Below are positions 1 through 11,234 of a stretch of DNA of 40,481 bases, piece after piece. The DNA comes from Dimargaris cristalligena (lineage: Eukaryota; Kickxellomycota; Dimargaritomycetes; Dimargaritales; Dimargaritaceae). The notes under the pieces were generated by a model. The model saw only the letters and a list, made by a program, of their open reading frames with translations, searched no databases and was not told the DNA's origin. The stretch lies in assembly GCA_027576995.1 (NCBI GenBank), contig JANBQC010000233.1, forward strand, positions 1 through 40,481, written 5' to 3'. How positions within the stretch are numbered: the first letter of the stretch is position 1; every line of letters starts with the position of its first letter. The translations under genes and the position numbers were made by a program.

Positions 1-585
1 CTTATAACTGGGTGGGAAAAGATGAAGACTGATATTTGGTGATGTTCTTCATCTTTTCTAAACTAAAAATAGTTTGGTCGGGATATGCTATTAGGGATTA
101 AGTAGGCCCGGCCACAACAACGGTGTAGTGTGTGTATGGTGGAAGGTCGTGTGATATTCAGTTGACGTTATCGAAACACTAAGGCTTCCGCTGATGGAAG
201 GATATTCATAAACAAAGCATCGAGATTCGGCAGAAAATGCCAAGCAAGGGTAGGCATGGACCAGATATTATGTGTACAGCTATACATACCGATCTATAAC
301 AAACATTAATGACTTGGACTGTGAAAAGGAAGACGGGGGGGGTCTTTAGCCCTGGACCGTGCCTAGCATTTCGTTTTCAGTTATGCGGTATCTATCGTTT
401 CAGATTTATATTTTTAACCGACAACAAATATATAGTATAAAATGCCAAAAAAAAAACCGTAAAAATACGCCAACCCATTATTCTACTAAATATAGCGACT
501 TTCCATAAGGTTTTAATTATGTTTATTTTTTCGGTGTTTATTATTAGAGAATTTTAACAAAGCAATTATATAAACACAAGCAATA
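1..585. other. Unassigned AT-rich sequence
   Basis: I see no coding sequence, RNA gene or mobile element here. It lies at the window edge, downstream of the first RING gene. The stretch from about 400 to 580 is AT-rich and may be the 3' flank of that gene. Confidence 0.5.
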
Positions 586-609
586 CCCACTGGCTGTATA
601 CCCAGTGGG
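586..609. repeat. Inverted repeat just downstream of RING gene 1
   Basis: Arms CCCACTGG (586-593) and CCAGTGGG (602-609) are perfect inverted repeats around an 8-nt loop. They lie about 30 nt past the stop codon of the minus-strand RING gene that ends at 640, so they probably fall in its 3' UTR. A role in 3' end formation or mRNA stability is only a guess. Confidence 0.5.
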
Positions 610-639
610 CCAATTGGCATATCGTTTTTTGGACGGCGA

Positions 640-1437
640 CTAGAAAATATAAATGGACCGCGCCTCATCAGGCTTCTTATCCGTTTTGCGGGGCTTGCGG
701 TAGTTGGACCCCGCTTTCTTTCGGCAATACTCGCGAATATCTAATTTACACATGGGACAAGTGGCGGATTTTTGTAACAACCACTCGTCAATACACTCAG
801 TGTGAAAAATATGGAGACACGGCAGTTGGCGGAGGTCCTTTTGAATCTTCATGCCATCGATGCAAATCGGACAAGTCTCATCAGTTGGCATAGAGGTCTC
901 TTCGCTATCCTTGCCGCTAGGTTGGATCGGGACGTTGGCGGTGGCGGCGACGGCTGTAAGTTTAGTAATAGTCGCCGTGGATTCGGGTTGAATGATGTCC
1001 GCCGCAGCGGCCCGCCCGACGGTGGCATTGGACGATGCCAGGGACTTGTCGCTGAGGGACGGTTGGATTTGAATCGCATTTTTCCCCAATTCACTATTGC
1101 CCCGCACGCGGCCTTCCTTCCGGATGACGCGCTGGAATGTCCCCAGCGGGCCTCGCTTGGCTGGGGTCTCCCGGAGGTACTTGAGTAACTGCGGGTCCAG
1201 CGGTGGGGCCTTGGTCTTGTCTAACGTCGATGTGAACGTCTCGATTCCCCGTTGGCGGCGTACGGCCCAGGCCCGATTAAAACGCCGGCGCCGAATGGTA
1301 AAGCACGTGCAAAATCCTATTAACACTAAGATGATGAATCCCACCGAACCAACCACGGCCCCGGTGACAATTGCAGCCTGGTGGTTTAGTTCGGCATCGC
1401 CGGGCACGTTATTGGACACTGGATCATAGGTGGCCAT
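640..1437 (-). CDS. Membrane-anchored RING-H2 protein, probable E3 ubiquitin ligase (copy 1)
   Basis: A single-exon 265-residue protein. A short N-terminal segment of about 22 residues precedes one strongly hydrophobic helix (about 23-48, rich in I, V, G and L) followed by basic RRRR residues, which predicts a single-pass membrane protein with its bulk in the cytosol. The RING-H2 finger spans about 189-230: CPIC, 14 residues, CLH, IFH, TEC, 11 residues, CPMC. All eight zinc ligands are present in C3H2C3 order, and a Trp (EWLL) sits where E2-binding RINGs carry one. The linker between helix and RING is S/T/A-rich and disordered-looking. The protein ends in the hydrophobic tail IYIF. A paralog lies at 3056-3814 in the same orientation. 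Membrane RING-H2 proteins are usually ubiquitin ligases; substrate and membrane cannot be told from sequence. The ATG at 1437 is chosen because it leaves the helix near the N terminus, as in the paralog. Confidence 0.85.
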   Translation of the reverse strand: MATYDPVSNNVPGDAELNHQAAIVTGAVVGSVGFIILVLIGFCTCFTIRRRRFNRAWAVRRQRGIETFTSTLDKTKAPPLDPQLLKYLRETPAKRGPLGTFQRVIRKEGRVRGNSELGKNAIQIQPSLSDKSLASSNATVGRAAAADIIQPESTATITKLTAVAATANVPIQPSGKDSEETSMPTDETCPICIDGMKIQKDLRQLPCLHIFHTECIDEWLLQKSATCPMCKLDIREYCRKKAGSNYRKPRKTDKKPDEARSIYIF

Positions 1438-3012
1438 AGTGGCTATATTGAAAGTTCAACGGTGCCGTGTGTGTGGGTACAGGTGTGGGTGAAAGGGGGG
1501 GGAGGGGTATGATAATATAGGGACTGGGGCTTCACTTTACAAATATTGGGTAGTAGCACACCCTTAACCCCAGTCTCCTAGGAAATGTCGATAAGAACCG
1601 AATAGTGTAAACGCGCGGAAATATCAGACGCAATTTGAAGGGACGAATCTTCTTAGAGAAATTAGTACTGAGACAATGGGGTAGGGCCTAGTACGTAATA
1701 CGAAAAAATAAACCAAGGCTAGTTAAATATTAGTTGCAGTCAATTCAAATTAAATATTACAATAAAAATGATAGAGTAAACGGAAAGTGGGGCTCCTGAC
1801 CCCCGTATTATATATAATATTAGTAGACACTTTTATACCTCTGGTGGATGAGGGGGATATGTTAGGATCGCCCCTAGTCTAACCACTCATCACTCCCCGC
1901 TAAAAGACCTATAAGCCCTGAATCAGAAACACTATGGGGCTGTATAGCTTGTATACAGCATTCCTACCAATGTCGATCATTATGGTGTCGATCCTGCCGC
2001 CTTTGGAGTAAATAAGGGGAAGGGAAATAGGCCCCCCAACTAGGTCAAGATGTAGGTCAATAATGGCTGGCATAAAACGTTTACTTTTGTGGTAGTATTG
2101 GGGGCTGAGATCTTTCATCTCCATAAGTACAGTAGGGCTAAAAAGCCTTGGAGGTCGGACGACTATGTTTTACCCAGGTGCCACTGTCAACTTGGAAGAA
2201 ATTTTCAGCGGAAACAAAGTGCAAGTGGGGAGAGGCGGGGGCTATAGGAGAGAAAGGGCGCGGAAAATGATCAATAAAATGGATGATCTAGGACCTAAGG
2301 GCCACCCATAGGTTAGTGTGTGGGCAGTAGAAAATGGAGTAGGAGCTGAAACATCTAATGTGTCTGTAATAGTGGTTAGTGCACATTATTGAGGCTCCCC
2401 ATATCGACCTGCAATAGGACTGGGTCGAATGGGTAATTGAAGTCGCACATTGTCGGATCGTCATCTTTACATGTGCCAGCATGGGGGCCAAACCTACTAA
2501 AATATATGGGTGTCCCACGGTTAACCCCATAGGTTGACAGCGCTTAGTGGCCAAGCGGAAATACCAATGATTTGGCGTGCTCATTGCCATAGGCGCTAAT
2601 CCCAATCTCCATCTGCCACCCCTGGTAGAATTAGTGCTTTATTATGGCGCACTAGTGCCTTTCTTAAGTCCCGATTTATTCTAATATAATGGGGTGTATT
2701 AGGAGGCTCTACTATCAATAGATTCTTGTCACAATGGATATCATAAAGGCCATTGAAGTCAAGCACCAGTTTGAATAATGGTAACGGTTTTTATTATTTT
2801 TTTATAAATGCCGCAGTTCGGGGCCCTACCTTAGCCCTTAAGTCCCTCTTATTTATGTTGTGTGGTGACAACAGTATAAGCCTTTGTTATAAATTAATGA
2901 ATATGCCATAATAGTGCTAAAGCTGCTGGGCAAATAATTGACCACCAGTGTTAAAATAAACCGCCCGCTATATATAGTAATTAAGCCAAGTCTAGTAACG
3001 TAAGGCTTTGAG
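1438..3012. other. Intergenic region between the two RING genes
   Basis: No convincing gene. The ORFs present (for example 1909-2124 and 2288-2605, both minus) have no recognisable domain and no clear third-position GC bias. A G-rich tract lies at about 1494-1506 just upstream of RING copy 1. The region should contain the promoter of copy 1 and the 3' flank of copy 2, but I cannot pick out specific sites. Confidence 0.45.
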
Positions 3013-3030
3013 TTATATCCACGGATATAA
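3013..3030. repeat. Palindrome just downstream of RING gene 2
   Basis: TTATATCC (3013-3020) and GGATATAA (3023-3030) form a perfect 8-bp inverted repeat with a 2-nt centre, about 25 nt past the stop of the minus-strand gene ending at 3056. A palindrome sits at the matching place after the first RING gene but has a different sequence. Confidence 0.5.
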
Positions 3031-3055
3031 ATAAAGAACACGCCAATAAGTCAAA

Positions 3056-3814
3056 CTAAAATACATAAACAATCGGTTCCTTTTCGAAGGAGTTTTTCTC
3101 GGTCGAGCCAGGCGAGTGGCTATGGTCTTTGGCCTTTTCCAGACAATATTGGCGCACGTCGAAACCACAGGTTGGACACGTAGCGGACTCCACCAACAGC
3201 CATTGGTCACTACATTCAACGTGATAGATATGGAGACACGGCAACTGCCGGACCTTGCGATATTTTGCTAATGCACTCCGACAGATGGTACACGACAAAT
3301 CGGCGGGGGCCGGGGTCGATTCCGGATCGCCCTGCTTGTGCTGCCCATTGAGAGAAGAGGTAGTTGGCAAGAAGTGTTGGGTCGCCTCAACGGCCTCGCC
3401 TACCGGGATAGGATCGCCCATCGGAAGGGCAACGTGTCCAATTTCACCGGAAACTAGCGGCAATTTCGCGTCTCCCGACGAAACCTCGCCACGGGGGGTT
3501 TCCGGGGCGCGCTCCAAGGTTGCTAGGGGTTCCCGCTTGATATCGACGACCCGCAGATACTGAATCAGTGATCGGTCTAGTGGCTCGATGGGTTGGGCTA
3601 ATTGCAATTGGAGGGATTCGATACCCCGTTGGCGACGGCTGGTCCAGTCGCGACGCAATCGCCGCTGGCGTACGGTGACATACACGCAAAAACCAACGAG
3701 AAGCAAAATGATGAAACCCAGCACCCCGCCAATGATCCCGCCGATTAGGGCCCCCTGGCGGGTCGTTTCGGGATTGTAGTCGGTCTGGGGGTTTAGGTCG
3801 CCTATTCCGGGCAT
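3056..3814 (-). CDS. Membrane-anchored RING-H2 protein, probable E3 ubiquitin ligase (copy 2)
   Basis: A 252-residue paralog of the protein at 640-1437 with the same architecture. An N-terminal segment of about 21 residues leads into one transmembrane helix (about 22-48, rich in G, I and L), then basic residues and a conserved RRQRGIE motif, a variable linker, and a RING-H2 finger at about 175-216 (CTIC, 14 residues, CLH, IYH, VEC, 11 residues, CPTC). All zinc ligands are intact and the spacing matches copy 1 exactly. The C terminus ends VYVF against IYIF in copy 1, so a short hydrophobic C-terminal tail is conserved while the linkers differ. The head-to-tail arrangement points to tandem duplication. 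Role inferred from the family: E2-dependent ubiquitin ligase on an internal or plasma membrane. Confidence 0.85.
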   Translation of the reverse strand: MPGIGDLNPQTDYNPETTRQGALIGGIIGGVLGFIILLLVGFCVYVTVRQRRLRRDWTSRRQRGIESLQLQLAQPIEPLDRSLIQYLRVVDIKREPLATLERAPETPRGEVSSGDAKLPLVSGEIGHVALPMGDPIPVGEAVEATQHFLPTTSSLNGQHKQGDPESTPAPADLSCTICRSALAKYRKVRQLPCLHIYHVECSDQWLLVESATCPTCGFDVRQYCLEKAKDHSHSPGSTEKNSFEKEPIVYVF

Positions 3815-5521
3815 TTTATAAGGTGTATGGGGAGCGTCTGGCTACCACAAGGGTTATCGGGAAACGTGATGGATGCCGTTCGGATATAGGGTTGTAAAGG
3901 TATGCCAAGAAAGATAATTTGTTTACAGTGTACCCCGCAGGTTTAATTTGGTTTGGCAAAAATACTAGTGTGAATACTGATGAATTATAACGCTGCGACA
4001 ATGTGATGGTTACGTAAATAAGGGAAAAATCCAAAATACAATACCTAGTCAAAGAGTTGGGAGAAGAACAGTGGTATATATACTGCTATATGATTGCCCG
4101 GGTATAATGTTGAAATGATGTGTATCTGAGGAGTACCAAGACTCCGATTCAAATATATTGGGGATGACTTATCGTCGGATGACCTTGGGCTTATAAAAAT
4201 AAAACTAGCATGCACCTAGGTAAGTCGCCGACTATCCTTGGGTATGCCTGGTCGGATCGACGAGGTTGATCTACTTGGGTGGCTTTGAATGCCTGAGAAT
4301 ATAAGCGACCTGGTCTTAACCTTTTGGAACCACCCTTAGTGTACAGTGAGCACTAAAAATGCCGTCAAAGTGAGGCAGTGGGTTCAGTAAAGCTAAGAAA
4401 AAGAAAGGATAGTGCCCTAAATGGGGCTCCCGACACTCTTCCCCCAGCTAGATAAATAGAACTAGGAGTTTGAGGGGGAGGGTCCCCGCTCACATTCAGT
4501 TGTGAAATACAGAGAAAAAAATATACTTTTGCATAGTTAATAACTGCCGCAAATCCGAGATGTACATGGTTGAAATGGACCACTCTACAGTTTGGGTAAT
4601 GTCCCAATTCTTTGCTTTGGATCGAATATATGATATGGTTCGCTTTTACATGTGGATACGGGTCTCCGCCAATTTGACTGGACCAAAAATTGGCGATTTT
4701 AAAAATGGTCCATTTTGGGGAGGTTTGCAAGCGTCGGTAAGATGCTGGGGGGGACCTGTTATATCGCCTATTGTAGTTATGCGTGAACTGTCCACGAGAT
4801 GACCAATGCAATGTGGTTTGTTCCGCCGACAATATTGATAAGCAGCTGGACAACCACCTTGGCATTGTTCCCCCGCCAGCCGATGCTGCCCGGCAAATCC
4901 GCCCCTTGATAGACAAGGGGAGGTAGAGAATAAAGCCCGCGTGGTCAGTAGGCTTAGGTGGGCTATTTTATTGTCACTGAGTCTGGGTTCAAAAATTCAA
5001 AATGCAATGGAATAAGGCAGGAAATTGGGGAAGAAATAAAGAAACGCTAGTTCCAGTTATTGTTGGCTAAATCCCGACCATAAGGAAATGAGGCCAAATA
5101 TGGGAGTCCACCACCACCCTCCAGTGCGATTGCCAACTCCAATTCAGGTGATACATGGGCAAATCTGTCGCAAATCCAAGATGGCTGTGTTCCCAAGAGG
5201 CATATGGGAGTTTCATTTCATTTTAAACTAGCGAAGCACATGTTATATCACTGTGCCCAAGTGCCCTTATGGAAACCCACGCCAGATAAAGAAATTATTG
5301 GTGGGTGGTTTAAAATCCCGGCTCTAACATTGTGGGGGATCCGGAGGCAGCTCAAAGTTACATTAACCTACTCTCGGGTTAGTCAGGTATAATCATAACT
5401 GAATTAACTGCCATCCTAATTGTTAGAACACATCTGGCGAGACTAAACGATTGGTCTGAAGTTGCCCCCAGGAGAGTATTTATTATCGGTTTAATCCCCC
5501 AGTGACTACTAATCGACCCAT
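3815..5521. other. Intergenic region between RING copy 2 and TSR3
   Basis: No gene I can support. The longest ORF (4365-4916, minus, 183 residues) has no domain, odd composition and no coding-like third-position bias, and an 80-residue ORF overlaps it on the plus strand (4560-4802). The left part should hold the promoter of RING copy 2. Confidence 0.45.
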
Positions 5522-7327
5522 TTATTTATCGGTCAAGGTAGCCTTGGCTAGGGCTTCGACAAGGGGATGCTCATTACTTTCGGCAGCGGATGAGTCAAGC
5601 TTCTTTTGAGTTCCTTGCGCAGGTGGTGGTTGAGCGGTTTGTCCGTCATGAGATACCGCATTACTCGCCTCCTCGCTTTCATCATCGTCTTCACCTTCAT
5701 CATCGGTGGCATCTTCTTCGCTGGTCTCCTCCTCACTATCATATTTGGAATCGGTTTCTTCGCTATCGTCCTCGTCTGAATCATCGTGGTCGTGGTTGGG
5801 GTTTCTAAACAACGAATCGTCGGAATCTTCATCGGAGTCATCGCCGAAGTCCTCGTTATCTGACCCGATACATAGAGAAAGGAGATTATTATATTACCAA
5901 ACAAAAAAATAATGGTTAGGATACACAGGTTAAAGGCCCAGCGGTTAAACACGGATCCTCCATTTGAAAAGTATAACCTGTATTTACCTTTGACTTGACG
6001 ACGGCTTGATTGGCGCCGCTCTTGGTTGGACTCCTCAGATTTGGCCAAAAATGCAGTTTGAACCTCGACGATCCCAGTGGAATCGGTGCATTGGGCATAC
6101 TGAGGGAAAATGGACCTTGGTGGTTCAATCAAAGAACATGTTAAAAAAATGTATAGATAAATTACAATTAGAGAACCTAATGATTTTGGACCATTTGTGG
6201 GTTGGTAAGTCGTCGGTTGTCATAGTCAAACGACTCAAAATTTAAAGAAATCGGCTGCTTCTGATGACTTACTTGTTAACACGGTAGAACGAAGGGCCCC
6301 AAGTAAACCTATCCATTAGAAGGTCGCCCTCCGCCTTCATATTTAGAATATAAAAACAAGCAGCCAGGGCTTCGGCGCAATTTAGACGTAGTGGCCGACC
6401 GTAATTGACCGGATTTGCCGCCACGAGGAATGGCACTGGAGTACGATGGCATGATTTAAGTAAGAGGGGCGTAAGTTATATTGGAATTAGTTTTTGTAGG
6501 GATAGGGTGAGGTGGCTGAAGTAGTAAGACGACCGTGGGTGGACCATATGATCGAGCTATTGGGCCATAACTAAGTTCCAGAAAATAGTATTTCTACCCG
6601 TGGATTACTTACAGAGACGATGGTTCTTGATTTTCATTTTGTTGAATGGTACTTCATCAACGCGGGCCCATGAACAGTCGACGACAGCCATGCCGTGTTT
6701 TTTCACAATTTCGAGGTCAGCTGGTGACACCGCCTGGGTTCCGATTGGGCTAAGGTGGAAGGGATACCCCAAGGTTAGAATATTTTTTTAAGACCGTAGA
6801 AGGCGAATACATGGTTAGTAGAGAGGGATATAAATAGTATGGTAATCGGGATTCGGAATAGAGCCCCCCGTGTTCATGAAAACTTAACCCTTCCTGCCCG
6901 TAAACCCAGCCGGGAGATGTATATAATACGGCGCGGCCTTACCTAAGGACAATGCCCCGGAAGGGTTGGGTAACCTTAAGTTCTTTGACGATGCCGAGCC
7001 GCGCAAGTCGTCGCCCGGAACATCTTTTGGGGTCGCAGTGGTCAAAGTCCTGTTTTTATTAGCGTGGGCCAGCCATATGGGACATAGTTACCGTGGAGGT
7101 GTAGGGTTAGTTAGTTAATGGGGGTATTACTATCGGTAAGATAACTCTCAGCAGTCTCGAAAGCCTCGTTCCATTAGGTGGATGTGGTATAGTATACTAG
7201 AGATGTTGTAAATCGGCACCTAATGAGGCCAAGTGAAGGCAGTCCTGTCTCTTTCGGCTCTTCATTTCCACATGGGGCCACTTACCCACATGCCCAGGAA
7301 TATGGACGACTTCTGATCGTTACTCAT
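5522..7327 (-). CDS. TSR3: TSR3, 18S rRNA aminocarboxypropyltransferase (six exons)
   Basis: Tsr3 transfers the 3-amino-3-carboxypropyl group of S-adenosylmethionine to an N1-methylpseudouridine of 18S rRNA, a late step of small-subunit maturation in the cytoplasm. I rebuilt exons 7327-7286, 7049-6943, 6749-6613, 6435-6273, 6115-5988 and 5859-5522; every phase agrees and the product is 304 residues, close to the usual fungal length. Family signatures in order are [17 protein letters not shown] (13-29, spanning exon 1/2), [12 protein letters not shown] (50-61), the catalytic-domain motif DCSWAR (74-79), [13 protein letters not shown] (96-108) and YAQC with a following VQTAFLAK helix in exon 5. 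Exon 6 encodes a long acidic D/E/S tail (from residue 193), common in Tsr3 C termini. Donors are GTAAGT-like; the exon 5 acceptor (AAG before 6115) is weaker but keeps the frame and restores family sequence. The start ATG at 7327 is the only one in the short first exon before MW. Fimbrin diverges from it about 1.8 kb away. Confidence 0.92.
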
Positions 7328-9095
7328 CGTTTGTTAGTTCGGAGGAGGGGGTGGAATGGAAGAGATCGGGAAGGGAGAAAAATTAGGGTGGATTCTAAGG
7401 ATAGCGCTACCACCAGGTGTGAATAGTAAAACCGCAGAAAATATGGGCCAACTATATACAGCCCAAGACCACACAAATAGGCGACAGGGCGGGGATAGTT
7501 AGCCGGTTCATGGGTAAATGAGCTTACCGTCCTCCATTTAGCACGCCTACATATTAGGAGGAGGGGGGGGCACTTGGCTCAGGGCCTCAGGCCAACTAAA
7601 TACGTGTAGGTGAAATTCCATAAACCTCTCTAAATAGAGGGTAATGGTTGTTATTCTTAAAATTGTATATAGCGCATAATCGATTTAATGCGACCAGTTT
7701 AATTGGCCACTGGACCTCTTCTCCTTGGGTACTATTACTACTATCTGGCTGGCTCGCATGGAATACAGCGGGGTATTAGTTTACTGAGGCATTCCTTGGG
7801 TTAATAGCTGACCTGTATTATATATTTCCTTGACCACTCGTAGTTTTTATACCTTTAGCCAGCAACTTAACTTACTTAAACTGTGCCAAGTCCCATTCCA
7901 TTCCATACCCTCTCTTCCCATGCCCCACGCCAAGACGCAGCGGATATTTTGCTTGGCAGTTGAACCTTTCAGCGTTGGGGAGAGGGTTGGCACTAACTAT
8001 CTCCCCACTAATACAGGCTGTAAGAATGGAATCTTCGATAGGCCAAGCAAACAGCAGGCCCAGGTGACCCTAGTGCCATTTTCATCGCCCTACCTGACCA
8101 GTTTTTCCCTATTGGCTCTGCGATTCTTCTTCAGCCGCAGGCTATTTTGCCTGACCTGTGCATATACCAAACCTCTCTTATCCACTGACAGCTGATCCAG
8201 TAGGCTGGTTGTGCTGGCTGACGTAGGTGGGGTTGAGGTGTAAGGGACGGCCGGCATACCCATTGTACCAGCATATATCTTTCATAGATTGTCCTAGAAC
8301 TTCAGGCCACCCATTATTCCATTCCATTACTTATTACTACTGCTTACTTATAAAACTATATTACACTACTTATTGGCCAACCCCCCCCCTCTTCCTGCTG
8401 TATCCTATTGTTCGCATATATCCACACCTTTCTACTATAAAACGTCGCCTATCTTTCTTTAACTTTTCCCTGTTTCTCATTTGTTTTGTTCAGTTCATTT
8501 GTGCCCCAATAGTGGTCTTTAAAAAACTGCAGTCTCTGCCCTTAAACTATTGCCGTAGGTCAGCTTTATACCAGATATTTCTCCTATCGCTCCGCCACCA
8601 GTGCCCACAGTTCATAGTTAGTGCTTCCCTAAAAGCACTGCCGGAACTCTTTGCGTTAATGCAAAGAAAAAGAGTCCTGAAGGGAATTTCCGCCCATTCT
8701 GAAACCCCCAGCCCCACCAGGGCTGTGTTGCTCAGTTCTGGCCGCCTGGTGTCCGGTCCGGGTTTCAACCCCACTCCTGAAAGAGGTGGTGACCCTACAC
8801 CTACTACCCAACTGCCTTAGTAGCAACTGGCCTGGAACCCATTACGCAACGCATTCGTGAGAAAGCCTAATTCCCTCCCTCTGCCTTCTCCCTATAACAC
8901 TACTAACCCCCTCTTGTTATTCATCTGGCTCAACCTTCCTCCGTCCCTCCAACAACGACCTGATTTATATTTCATTATTAATCACCCACCTGCCCGTTTC
9001 TTTGTATCACAGTCCTTTCCATTCACACCCTCGTCCAAGTCGACGTCCTTTGCGCTCCGTGTCCGCCCTGTAATTTACCGTCTCCATTTCTCGCC
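7328..9095. promoter_or_regulatory. Divergent TSR3/fimbrin intergenic region with pyrimidine-rich fimbrin leader
   Basis: This 1.8 kb stretch separates the divergent start codons of TSR3 (7327) and fimbrin (9096). The last several hundred bases before the fimbrin ATG are strongly C/T-rich, as in leaders of highly expressed fungal genes. ORFs at 7830-8195 and 8227-8820 are products of this pyrimidine bias, not genes. I cannot place individual promoter elements. Confidence 0.5.
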
Positions 9096-11234
9096 ATGAG
9101 TTCCCAAGCCGATATCCAGCGCATCTCCCGCAAGTACCCCAAGTTGAAGCCTTGGGACATTGAAGCTCTTGTCCAGGAGTTCAACTCCTTCCACCTGGAC
9201 CAGAACGGTGCCTTGGACCAGCGCGACCTGGTCAAGGCCTGTCAGAAGGTGGAAAAGGACAAGGACTACGATCAGATTCGTACCGCCATCCGGGACATTA
9301 ATCTTAATTCCGCCCGTGGGGTCGAGGTTGAGGAGTTTGTTGAGGTAAGTAACCAACCCTTTCATGGAGTCGTACCCTGAATATGGTGTAGCGCTCCCGT
9401 ATCATTTCGTATCAACTGGTGGTAGTAGCCACTACTCGCTTGTTTAGTCCTTTAGAATCAGTTATTGCGGATAATTCTGTCCTCTGACACTGCCATGGTG
9501 TGGATGTGTGTATTCATCACCGGTTATTATTCCCGTCCCGTTTTACCCACCGATCACCTTCTCTGCTTGCCGACCGTATAGATTGTCGCCAACCTGCGCT
9601 CCAATGTCGCCAAAGCCGAAAACACCTTTGCCGGCCTCCACAACAAGAAAACAATCACCGTGATGGGCTCCAACACCAACACCGCGCACTCTATGAACGA
9701 GGATGAAAAAGCCGAATTTGTCATCCATATCAACCAGACTCTGGCTGGCGATAAGGACATTGGGTCCCGCATGCCGATTGACGAAAACACCATGCAGGTC
9801 TTTGACGAGTGCCGGGATGGTTTACTGCTCTCCAAGTTGATTAACCACGCCGTCCCCGGGACCATCGACGAGCGGGTGCTGAATCGCGGCAAGAAACTCA
9901 GCCCCTTCCAAATCATTGAGAATAACAACCTGGTGGTCAACTCCGCCAAGGCCATCGGCTGCAGCGTCGTCAACATCGGGTCCCAGGATCTGATCGAAGG
10001 ACGGGAACACCTGATCCTGGGCCTCATTTGGCAGATTATCAAGATTGGGCTCCTGGCCAAGATTGACATCAAACTCCACCCAGAGCTATACCGCCTGTTG
10101 GAGGAGGACGAAACCCTGGAGCAGTTCCTCAAGCTTCCCGCCGATGCCATTCTGCTGCGCTGGTTCAACTACCATCTCAAGGCGGCCAACTGGAACCGTC
10201 GGGTCAGCAACTTCAGCACCGATGTCAAGGATGGTGAAAACTACACGGTACTGCTTAACCAGCTGGTGCCCTCCCAATGTTCACGGGCGCCCCTGCAGGA
10301 GTCTGACCTCTACCGCCGCGCTGAACAGGTCCTGCAAAACGCGGACAAGATCGGTTGCCGCCGCTACCTGTCTCCCAAGACCCTGGTGAACGGAAACCCT
10401 AAGCTCAACCTGGCCTTTGTGGCCCACCTGTTCAACACCCACCCCGGTCTAGAACCCCTGGCCGAAGGGGCCGAAAAGGCCGAGCTGGATGAGTTGCTCT
10501 TCAACAACACCCACGAGCGCGAGGCCCGGGCCTTCGCCCTGTGGCTCAACAGTTTGGGGGTAGACCCCTTCGTCAACAACCTGTTTGAGGACCTCAAGGA
10601 CGGGCTGCCCCTGCTGCAGGCCTTCGATAAGGTGCATCCGGGTACTGTTAACTGGCGCCGGGTCAACAAGAACGCGAGCACCAGTCGGTTTAAGCAGGTG
10701 GAGAACACCAACTACGTAGTTGATCTCGGCAAGGACCAGCGCTTCTCACTGGTGGGTATCCAGGGTGCCGATATTACCGATGGGGTGCCTACTTTGATTC
10801 TGGCCCTGGTCTGGCAGCTTATGCGGGCCCACGTGGTGCAGACCCTCAAGTCGCTTAGCAAAAACGGTCGCGAGGTTACGGACCAGGACATGGTGAAATG
10901 GGCCAACGAATGCGTGCGCCGTAACGCGGCCTCCAACCAGTCCTCCGGATCGATTACCAGCTTCAAAGACCCTTCGCTCCGCAGCGGCCTTTTCCTCGCC
11001 GACGTCCTCAATGGCCTCCAGCCCGGAGTGGTGGATTATAGCATGCTGACCCGCGGGGTAAGCGAAGAGGATGCCAAGTTGAATGCCAAGTACGCCATTT
11101 CCGTGGCCCGTAAGCTCGGCGCCACCATCTTCCTGTTGCCCGAGGATATTGTTGAAGTGAAGCCCAAGATGATTCTCACCTTCATTGGTAGTTTGATGGC
11201 TCTGGACAAATCCGGCCAGATTGCCCGTCGTTAG
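9096..11234 (+). CDS. SAC6: Fimbrin/plastin, actin-bundling protein (two exons)
   Basis: Fimbrin crosslinks actin filaments in cortical actin patches and supports endocytosis and polarity. Exon 1 is 9096-9344 and exon 2 is 9582-11234, joined in phase 0 across a 237-nt intron (GTAAGT...TATAG), giving 633 residues, close to yeast Sac6. The N-terminal headpiece (about 20-85) has two EF-hand-like helices with degenerate loops: His33 stands at loop position 1 of the first hand and the second has a misplaced Gly, so calcium binding is doubtful. Four calponin-homology domains follow at about 121-241, 267-371, 395-504 and 512-625, forming the two actin-binding domains. Typical CH motifs are visible, such as DGLLLSKLIN, KDGENYTVLLNQL, LKDGLPLLQAFDKV and the repeated LALVWQLMR or LGLIWQIIK helices. 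Codon third positions are strongly GC-rich, consistent with high expression. The ATG at 9096 follows a C-rich leader and matches family N termini. Confidence 0.95.

Noticed and set aside
4365..4916. 183-residue ORF on the minus strand
   Set aside because: No domain, mixed composition, no third-position bias, and an 80-residue open frame on the opposite strand overlaps it. Likely chance.
8227..8820. 197-residue plus-strand ORF upstream of fimbrin
   Set aside because: Composition reflects the C/T-rich leader; no start context, domain or codon bias.
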